From assembly GCA_022566355.1 (NCBI GenBank), contig JADFJB010000080.1, positions 1 to 22,433 of the forward strand: a stretch of DNA of 22,433 bases, given 5' to 3'. This DNA is from a candidate division KSB1 bacterium (GTDB lineage: Bacteria > Zhuqueibacterota > JdFR-76 > DREG01). The notes beneath the pieces were generated by a model, which was not told the origin of the DNA, did not search any database, and was given only the letters and a program-made list of their open reading frames with translations. Of the stretch, positions 17,251 to 22,433 are shown piece by piece (position 1 is the first letter of the stretch; each line of letters starts with the position of its first letter). The translations under genes were made by a program, and so were the position numbers.

Positions 17251-17615
17251 ACGCTCCCATTTGAATTAAAAGGGGCAATTTCGAACGATCTACGTCAACT
17301 GCTATTAATTCATAAGGACGAATTTTTAATTCCTGAAGATTTTGAATTATATCAGAATTTTCCAAATCCTTTAGTCCAATCACTTCTATAACCTGTGGTT
17401 TGCCTTTTGATAGCAACGTAACAATTAGGATTTATAATCTACTTGGAGAAGAAATTATAATACTGGTTAAGAATCAGCAAACCAAAACTGGTTATCATAC
17501 TATTAATTGGGATGGCAGAAATTCTTATGATAGTAAAGTTGCCACAGGAATGTATATTTATCAGATGATTTCCGGAGGATTTATTCAAAATAAGAAGATG
17601 GTCTTAGTAGAATAA
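17251..17615 (+). pseudogene. Orphan T9SS/Por-type C-terminal sorting domain, frameshifted
   Basis: On the plus strand IPEDFELYQNFPNPF (17326-17372) is followed, after a one-base loss at about 17371-17373, by SPITSITCGLPFDS, NVTIRIYNLLGEEIIILVK, NWDGRNSYDSKVATGMYIYQ and KKMVLVE, stopping at 17615. This is the standard C-terminal domain (QNYPNPFNPSTTI... to ...MYIYQM...KKMVLL) that directs secreted FCB proteins to the type IX system. The rest of the parent protein is missing: the frame opens at a stop at 17248-17250, and only about 30 unrecognised residues precede the domain. A 71-aa TTG-started frame (17400-17615) is the intact second half. It is a remnant beside the dead integrase. A 113-aa open frame on the opposite strand (17075-17416) overlaps it antisense and is not supported. 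Confidence 0.8.
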
Positions 17616-17767
17616 TATCAAAATGATAACAATTATTATTCTATTGTTTATTAAACCCTGTGATATTTTGGAGTCATTGGGAATTAATAGGAGATAATAA
17701 TTATTTCATTGAGGAGTCTCTTGGAAAAAGCCAATAAAAATAAATATTTGAATATTAAGATTCCCGA

Positions 17768-17809
17768 ACTGGGGGTCATGGGGTCGAAGGTTCAAATTCT
17801 CTCGCCCCG
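17768..17809 (+). pseudogene. Partial tRNA-Pro, 3' half from the anticodon loop
   Basis: From 17768 the plus strand matches the intact tRNA-Pro (992-1066, minus strand) from its anticodon loop to its last acceptor base: 19 identical bases (ACTGGGGGTCATGGGGTCG), then two substitutions in the T arm. The 5' half is absent. The two T-arm changes weaken its stem. It lies in inverted orientation to the intact gene. A 3' tRNA half starting at the anticodon loop is the classical scar of tyrosine-integrase insertion. Confidence 0.88.
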
Positions 17810-17823
17810 CCTCTTGGAACTTT

Positions 17824-17857
17824 GTAAACATTGAGTTTACGGTGTTTTATTTTTGAC
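17824..17857 (+). terminator. Diverged copy of the tRNA-Pro terminator
   Basis: GTAAAC and GTTTAC arms (17824-17829 and 17835-17840) with a 5-nt loop are followed by a T-rich stretch with one A. The order and spacing match the terminator after the intact tRNA-Pro, and weaker similarity continues to about 17870. The stem is shorter than the original because the outer CCC/GGG pairs have mutated. Confidence 0.65.
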
Positions 17858-17939
17858 GGTATGACTACCTAAAAATGCTTGGGGTACATATTAGGCACAT
17901 AAATTATTTGAAAATCAACAATTCTTAAAAATAAAAAAT

Positions 17940-20123
17940 CTACTTCAACAATAATAGTTTCCTGGTCTTTACAAACTCTCCTGCCTGCATGCGATAATAA
18001 TAAATACCATTCGGCAATCCCCCGGCATCAAAATCAAGAGAATAGGTTCCGGTTTCAAAGTTTTTGTTAATCATGGTTGCGACTTTTCTTCCTGCAATAT
18101 CAAATAGATCAAGCCGGACATTCGATGGCTGTGCAAGTTCGAACCGAATTGTAGTAGATGGATTAAAGGGATTGGGATAGTTTTGGGATAATGCAAATAG
18201 GTCAGGCACTTCAGTCGAGATCTCTTTAACAGATGTTGTAGAGGCTTCATTTAAAAATACGCCATAATCTGTGCCGGCAAAAACATTACCTTTACCATCA
18301 ACGGCAATGGTATAAACTGCAATGTTTTCAGGAAAGCCTTCATTAAACCGGCTCCAGTTGTCGCCGAAATCATTTGAAAAATATACACCACGGAATTGAA
18401 CTCCATTAAAATTTCCTCCTGTGCCAACAATGATGCCGCCATTCAAGCCTGGTAGAATACCCATTGTATTGATTCTTGTATTAGCTAAACCATTATTGAT
18501 ACGGTGCCAGGAGTTGCCATCGTCTAAAGAGCGATAGACGCCATTATTGTTGGTTCCGGCAAATAGGTAGCCTCTTTCATGAACTGCTATCGTACTCACT
18601 GCAATGTTGTCTAAAAAATTACTCCTTTTAGTCCATCCTTGGCCATTGTCGGTTGATATGAAGATGCCATCATTGGTGCCGGCAAATAGTTGACCTTTGA
18701 CATCAATTGTAAGTGTAAAAACAGCCTTATTGTCCAGACCATTACTTACCTGCTGCCAGCTATTGCCTTTATCTGAAGAACGAAACACACCACTAAGTGT
18801 GCCCGCAAATAAATCCCCAAAACTATTGATAGCAAGGGTATAGACGAGCTTCCCAGTTAAACCATTATTGATTTGGTGCCATGTTTTTCCGTTGTCGATC
18901 GATCGGAAAACACCTTCATTCCATGTGCTGGCGAAAGCTTCATTAAACCCACTTGTTACAAGTGAAGAAATATCCGTATTCGTTAAACCGTTGTTCAGCT
19001 GTTGCCACTTGAACCCATTATCATCGGAGCGATAGATGCCGCCATTACCGGCGCCGGCAAAAACGTCTCCGGTATTGGAATTGACAGCAAGAGCATGCAC
19101 AGCTATTACCGTTAAGCCATTATTAAACTGACTCCAGGAATTGCCATTATCTTCAGATCGAAATACACCGGTATGGCGGGAACCGGCAAAAATATCCTGG
19201 GTCTTGGGATTAATCGCAAAAGCGTTAATAACCGTATTGTTCAATCCGCTATCTAATGGGTTCCAGGTAAACCCATAATCCGTCGAGCGAAAAGCCCCTT
19301 TTTTATTTGTACCGGCAAGGATATCACTTGCTCTTTCTGTTGGGATAAAAAGAGTACGAACGGATGTTTCAATTAAATCATTGTTAAGCCTGTTCCAGGT
19401 TACACCATTATTATCGGAATGATATACACCGTTATCCGATCCCGCGAAGAGAGTATTATCACGGTCTGATGGAATGGCCAGTGTGTACACGGCCGTGGTC
19501 AAACCATTATTGGCCTCCAGCCAACTATCGCCATTATCAGTCGATTTAAAAACACCTCTGAGTGTACCGGCAAAAACATCACCGGATGTATTGATGCCAA
19601 GAGCAAAAATTCTTGCATCTGGTAGTCCAACTCCCCTATAAACCCAGGTGGAGCCATTATCAGTAGAACGAAATAGACCCGCTCTCCAGGTTCCTGCAAA
19701 TATATCGCCATCGTGATTAATGGCAAAAGCACTAATCCAGTTTTCCGTTGTTGGTGTAATGCCGGTATCAACCTGGTTCCAGGTTGCGCCATTATCACGG
19801 GAACGAAATACACCACTGCTATAAGTTCCGGCAAAAATGTCACCATCACTATTAATGGCCAGCGAAAAAACATCCGGCTCTGTTAAACCGGTATTAATCT
19901 GCAGCCAGGATTCGCCATTGTCCATCGAACGGAATACACCACGATCCACTGTCCCCGCAAAGATATGGCCATCATTATTAATGGCATATGCATTAATATG
20001 GCCACCAAACGGGCCATTGGTTTTCTGCCAAAAATCATTCTGAGCAAAAACTGGTTTATTGGGGATGTAAAATAAAAATGTTATTTGACAGAAAATAATG
20101 AAGAAAAAACGGTTGTATCGCAT
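17940..20123 (-). CDS. Secreted beta-propeller (BNR/YCF48-like repeats) with T9SS sorting domain
   Basis: A 727-aa protein. Residues 1-27 form a signal peptide (RYNRFFFIIFCQITFLFYIP, cut after VFA). Residues about 35-630 hold fourteen repeats of about 41 residues with the core DIFAGT-x-GVFRSTDNGxSW followed by NNGLT and VxTLAIN, thirteen complete and the last partial. Such BNR/photosynthesis-factor-like repeats build beta-propellers. At the end, FALSQNYPNPFNPSTTIRFE to NGIYYYRMQAGEFVKTRKLL is a Por/T9SS-type sorting domain, so the protein is probably exported and surface-attached or released. The start has GGAGG 6 nt upstream. It stands alone on the minus strand, with a kinase pseudogene upstream and the tRNA-Pro scar downstream. 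The asparagine-rich, repetitive sequence gives no catalytic motif; ligand binding or adhesion is a guess. Confidence 0.9.
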   Translation of the reverse strand: MRYNRFFFIIFCQITFLFYIPNKPVFAQNDFWQKTNGPFGGHINAYAINNDGHIFAGTVDRGVFRSMDNGESWLQINTGLTEPDVFSLAINSDGDIFAGTYSSGVFRSRDNGATWNQVDTGITPTTENWISAFAINHDGDIFAGTWRAGLFRSTDNGSTWVYRGVGLPDARIFALGINTSGDVFAGTLRGVFKSTDNGDSWLEANNGLTTAVYTLAIPSDRDNTLFAGSDNGVYHSDNNGVTWNRLNNDLIETSVRTLFIPTERASDILAGTNKKGAFRSTDYGFTWNPLDSGLNNTVINAFAINPKTQDIFAGSRHTGVFRSEDNGNSWSQFNNGLTVIAVHALAVNSNTGDVFAGAGNGGIYRSDDNGFKWQQLNNGLTNTDISSLVTSGFNEAFASTWNEGVFRSIDNGKTWHQINNGLTGKLVYTLAINSFGDLFAGTLSGVFRSSDKGNSWQQVSNGLDNKAVFTLTIDVKGQLFAGTNDGIFISTDNGQGWTKRSNFLDNIAVSTIAVHERGYLFAGTNNNGVYRSLDDGNSWHRINNGLANTRINTMGILPGLNGGIIVGTGGNFNGVQFRGVYFSNDFGDNWSRFNEGFPENIAVYTIAVDGKGNVFAGTDYGVFLNEASTTSVKEISTEVPDLFALSQNYPNPFNPSTTIRFELAQPSNVRLDLFDIAGRKVATMINKNFETGTYSLDFDAGGLPNGIYYYRMQAGEFVKTRKLLLLK

Positions 20124-20165
20124 GGCTTCCCTCCATATTTTAGTTAATACTTCTAAATATTATCA

Positions 20166-20498
20166 CTAACATTTCTCACTTGCTAATAAGTGATGTAAGT
20201 GCTTAATAATAATAAATATAGATAGCATTGTCACTCCATTATAAGGAGAGACAATATATGACCATGACAATTTACTTCCAATCGATAGCGATGTCAAGAA
20301 ATACTTAGAGAGGCTATTGTTCAAATCTTCATGGATAAAGAGTTTCTTATCTTCTTCATTAGCATTGATGTTGGCAGGCAGGAACTTAAGGGCGACGACA
20401 AGATCAAGTTTTGTGTCTTGGGCTTTATATACCACACCCATCCCGCCCTATCCTATCTTCTGTAAGATTTTGTAATGGGAGATGGTTTGGCCAATCAC
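20166..20498 (-). pseudogene. Ser/Thr protein kinase, N-lobe fragment with a nonsense codon
   Basis: From a GTG at 20498 with AGGAG 8 nt upstream the frame reads IGQTISHYKILQKIG, then a TAG (20448-20450), then GGMGVVYKAQDTKLDLVVALKFLP. This is the start of a Hanks-type kinase, with the stop inside the glycine-rich loop (normally GxGGMGVVYKA). The ATP-binding lysine (VALKF) is present, but kinase similarity ends about residue 57 (KKLFIHE). What follows to 20166 has no kinase motif, and the catalytic and activation loops are missing. Intact relatives in FCB and Acidobacteria genomes continue with a full kinase domain, often with a sensor domain. It is thus truncated and interrupted, and not functional unless the stop is read through. 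Confidence 0.8.
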
Positions 20499-20525
20499 TC
20501 TGAAATCTCCTGAAATAAATATGCG

Positions 20526-20553
20526 CGGGACGACTTGTCCCGATTCGTCGGGA
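20526..20553. repeat. Two overlapping, mutually exclusive hairpins
   Basis: CGGGAC (20526-20531) can pair with GTCCCG (20537-20542) around a 5-nt loop, while TCCCGA (20538-20543) can pair with TCGGGA (20548-20553) around a TTCG tetraloop. The two stems share TCCCG, so only one can form at a time. Such CCCGA-TTCG-TCGGG palindromes are often dispersed genomic repeats. Confidence 0.6.
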
Positions 20554-20573
20554 AGTTACCGCCTTCACCGCTT

Positions 20574-20594
20574 GTCCTGAGCGCAGTCGAAAGG
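20574..20594. repeat. Probable dispersed short repeat (TCCTGAGCGCAGTCGAAAGG)
   Basis: This motif resembles the short interspersed sequence of the TCCTGAGC-G-AGTCGAAGG type seen scattered between genes in many environmental bacterial genomes. It lies in the same cluster as the overlapping hairpins. There is only one copy in this window, so its repeat nature rests on prior knowledge. Confidence 0.4.
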
Positions 20595-20968
20595 AGCTTC
20601 TCGAGGATTTTGTTTACCCGTGAGATAACGTAGATGGAGATTTATCAACATGTTGAAGTTCCCTGTTGGATCCAATTATTTTTAAGAAATCGTGCATTTT
20701 TATCTCACAGAGTAAAGTATGAAATTGTCTTACATATCATAAGCAACTTCAGCTATTATGATGGTTTGTTAGAAGTCCACCAAATGATAGGATATTACTT
20801 GTTGAGAAATCAAAAGTCAAGGATTTTCTTAACTTTGTTTGGATATTTAGATGGATAGATAACTTTGCAGATTGGGAACATGGTTTCAAATGTGATAAAG
20901 CAAATTGTTATACGTAATCTCACTTCGATTGCTTTCAATCAATCATTATTAACGTAATAGAAGCTCAA

Positions 20969-20985
20969 TGCAGCAACTTGCTGCA
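20969..20985. repeat. 17-bp perfect palindrome
   Basis: TGCAGCAA-C-TTGCTGCA has two perfect 8-bp arms around one central base. It lies about 75 bp downstream of the dipeptidase stop, where the sequence turns G+C-rich. There is no T run, so it is not a standard terminator; it may be an operator-like site or the edge of an insertion. Confidence 0.4.
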
Positions 20986-21059
20986 AGTCACCGGAGTCGA
21001 CGTCCCAGAGCAAAAGCCCAAAATGGGTAGCCGATATACAGTCCGCCTGAAGTAGCGCT

Positions 21060-22244
21060 TCAGCCACCAGGCAAAACTTCACGCAATAGCCGAAAAATAT
21101 TTTCGCCCATAATCATGCGTATTTCATCCTCTTCGAAGCCCTGATCGAGCAGGGCTTGGGTGATATAAACCATGCCGGTTACATCGAAGGGCAGCTTGTC
21201 GCCGTCGAAATCCGAGCCCAGTGCGACATGCTCAACGCCGACCAGGTCTGCGACATAGCGAATTGCGCGGGCAATCGACTGGCCGTGATCGACCCCACAG
21301 ACTGCACCACTCCAGAACCCAATGCCGATGACACCGCCGGTCCTGGCGATCGCGCGAACGTGCGCGTCGCTCAGATTACGGCTGCGGTCACAAGTGCCCT
21401 GCACCCCGGTATGCGAAACGAGAACAGGCCGGGTGACGATTTCCATTACATCATCAATGAGTACCGGAGAAGCGTGCGCCAAATCTACGGTCATGTGCAA
21501 TGCTTCCATGCGGCGAATGATCATGCGGCCGAACTCGGTCAAGCCGCCTTTTTCAATACCATACGATGAGCCGCCGATTTCATTGTCGAATTGGTGGACG
21601 AGGCCGAGAATCCGATAACCGGCGCGAAAATGTTTTTCAAGATTGTCCGGATTTCCTTCCAAAGAGTGCAAGCCTTCGATGGCCAACAGCCCCGCTGTCA
21701 AGTGCACATTTTGCTGCCGGTCGCTGAGAAATTGCTCCACATGGCCCGATGTTTTCAGGATACGAAAATCGCCGCCCGACTCTTCCGCGAAGTCATGCAA
21801 TCGTCCGGCGAGGTAGAGTGCCCTGCTGTTGAGACTGAACCAGGTTGCCGGCGGCCAGATTTGTGTGAGCGCCGAGAGCGTGATCAGATTCAAACCGTCT
21901 GCGCGGGTACCGTGGGGGCCGCGCTCTTTCGGCACTTTCGTTGGAACGGAAAAAACCTGCAATGCGACGTTCCCTTCCCGCAGACGTGGTAAATCGACCT
22001 GGCCATAATCTTTACGCCGGAGCAAATCCCGTCCCCAAATCAGAGCATCGTCGTGCAGATCGGCAATCAGAAGGGAGGAATGCAACGCCTTCGCCCTGGC
22101 AGACAGGCTCTCTTTTGCCTCCGGTAGTAGTACTGCGTTGAATTTGCGATCGAGTATCTCCGGTACGATGAACGAAGCCGCAAGCCAGGCAACGCTAATG
22201 ATTGCAATCAAAATCACAAAAAAAATGACTAATGCTTTTTTCAT
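21060..22244 (-). CDS. Membrane dipeptidase (peptidase family M19)
   Basis: A 394-aa zinc dipeptidase of the renal-dipeptidase family, which cleaves Xaa-Xaa dipeptides, including D-residue and dehydro forms. The metal ligands fit: HDD at 64-66 (HxD), the bridging glutamate in LLAIEGLHSLEG, the histidines in VDLAHASP and VLVSHTG, and the aspartate in LGSDFDG. GGVIGIGFWSG and the C-terminal NIFRLLREVL are also typical. Residues 4-29 are one hydrophobic segment, a signal anchor or signal peptide, so it acts in the periplasm or at the membrane. AGGG lies about 5 nt before the ATG. Base composition is strikingly higher in G+C than in the neighbours (39 of 60 in 21301-21360, against 25 of 60 in 5041-5100), suggesting acquisition from a G+C-rich donor. 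It has no operon partner in the window. Confidence 0.93.
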   Translation of the reverse strand: MKKALVIFFVILIAIISVAWLAASFIVPEILDRKFNAVLLPEAKESLSARAKALHSSLLIADLHDDALIWGRDLLRRKDYGQVDLPRLREGNVALQVFSVPTKVPKERGPHGTRADGLNLITLSALTQIWPPATWFSLNSRALYLAGRLHDFAEESGGDFRILKTSGHVEQFLSDRQQNVHLTAGLLAIEGLHSLEGNPDNLEKHFRAGYRILGLVHQFDNEIGGSSYGIEKGGLTEFGRMIIRRMEALHMTVDLAHASPVLIDDVMEIVTRPVLVSHTGVQGTCDRSRNLSDAHVRAIARTGGVIGIGFWSGAVCGVDHGQSIARAIRYVADLVGVEHVALGSDFDGDKLPFDVTGMVYITQALLDQGFEEDEIRMIMGENIFRLLREVLPGG

Positions 22245-22383
22245 AACGAGTCCCTATTAGTAAGATGATTGATGTTTATTTCATAACAAAGATTTAGCGA
22301 CTCCACTATTTTAAAAAAAATTCAATTTATCAAAATAAATATGGTTTCAACGATTAATTAACCTGGATAATTCATAAATTCTT

Positions 22384-22409
22384 ACCGCAAAGGCGCAAAG
22401 ATCGCGAAG
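22384..22409. repeat. Short CGCAAAG-type tandem motif
   Basis: After the dipeptidase promoter region (22245-22383, AT-rich, no gene seen) lie three degenerate copies of a CGCAAAG unit: CGCAAAGG, CGCAAAGAT, CGCGAAG. Motifs of this CGCAAAGRCGC type are widely scattered between genes in environmental genomes; their function is unknown. The window ends just after it. Confidence 0.4.
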
Positions 22410-22433
22410 AAACAAACACTTACATGCAGTTTT

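Larger units (their letters stand above)
20499..21059. other. Intergenic stretch with palindromic repeats, no supported gene
   Basis: About 560 bp between the kinase remnant and the dipeptidase. The left part holds two competing hairpins and a probable dispersed repeat, listed separately. The middle (20630-20940) is AT-rich; a 74-codon open frame there (20634-20858, plus) has no ribosome site or family resemblance that I can see. The right end holds a short perfect palindrome, where base composition rises toward the dipeptidase. Confidence 0.5.

Noticed and set aside
17075-17416. 113-aa open frame on the minus strand
   Set aside because: Its first third is antisense to an unmistakable sorting-domain coding stretch on the plus strand (17320-17416), it has no family resemblance that I recognise, and it lies within a zone of pseudogenes.
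16044-17809. An intact genomic island bounded by tRNA-Arg
   Set aside because: The integrase is on the 5' side of tRNA-Arg and no 3' fragment of tRNA-Arg is duplicated; only the tRNA-Pro fragment supports an integration scar.
17940-20123. Regular repeats of about 120-130 bp as a CRISPR array or satellite
   Set aside because: They are in-frame codon-level repeats of propeller blades with diverged spacing and sequence, inside one long open reading frame.
20634-20858. 74-aa plus-strand frame
   Set aside because: No ribosome site or recognisable motif, in an AT-rich intergenic stretch; kept only as a note.
21156-21992. Several plus-strand frames opposite the dipeptidase
   Set aside because: Typical antisense frames opposite a G+C-rich gene; the M19 motifs establish the minus strand.

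Overview
The window looks like a chromosomal segment of an AT-rich Gram-negative bacterium of the FCB group. A deep lineage of the Calditrichota/KSB1/Ignavibacteria kind fits best, but nothing here fixes the phylum. The reasons are a secreted beta-propeller with a C-terminal Por/T9SS-type sorting domain (QNYPNPFNPSTTI), a second degraded copy of such a domain, short TruB and RibF proteins of the Bacteroidetes-like type, and tRNA genes without an encoded CCA.

Left edge (1-990): a decayed IS1182-like transposase C-terminus, then about 490 bp of AT-rich DNA without genes, including one near-perfect palindrome and the terminator of the tRNA-Pro transcript.

Core block (992-12787, all on the minus strand, so read right to left): a candidate promoter and leader hairpin, then rimP, nusA, infB, a DUF503/YlxP-like gene, rbfA, truB, ribF, rpsO, pnp, an M16 zinc protease, a NodB-type polysaccharide deacetylase, a MerR-type regulator and tRNA-Pro(GGG). 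Gaps are 0-73 nt, and several stop/start codons overlap (TAATG twice, ATAG once). This is the familiar translation and RNA-metabolism superoperon: 30S maturation (RimP, RbfA), initiation (IF2), elongation/termination control (NusA), tRNA pseudouridylation, flavin cofactor synthesis and RNA turnover. The last CDS, the MerR gene, ends inside the tRNA gene.

Middle block (12995-16117, minus): tRNA-Arg(CCT), a membrane-anchored TPR protein ending in a strong terminator, and a GH57 glycosidase with a better GTG start than the longest frame suggests.

Accessory block (16118-22433): mostly ruins. There is a tyrosine integrase broken by several frameshifts and stops, a frameshifted orphan T9SS sorting domain, a displaced and inverted 3' half of tRNA-Pro with its terminator, an intact 727-aa secreted propeller, a Ser/Thr kinase pseudogene with a stop codon in its glycine loop, hairpin-forming repeats, and an M19 membrane dipeptidase of much higher G+C than everything else. 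The block reads as an old integration scar plus later acquisitions. I found no intact defence system, CRISPR array, biosynthetic cluster or convincing new multi-gene system. The most interesting points are the MerR/tRNA-Pro overlap, the inverted tRNA-Pro half copy next to the dead integrase, the missing start codon of truB, and the leader hairpin in front of rimP.
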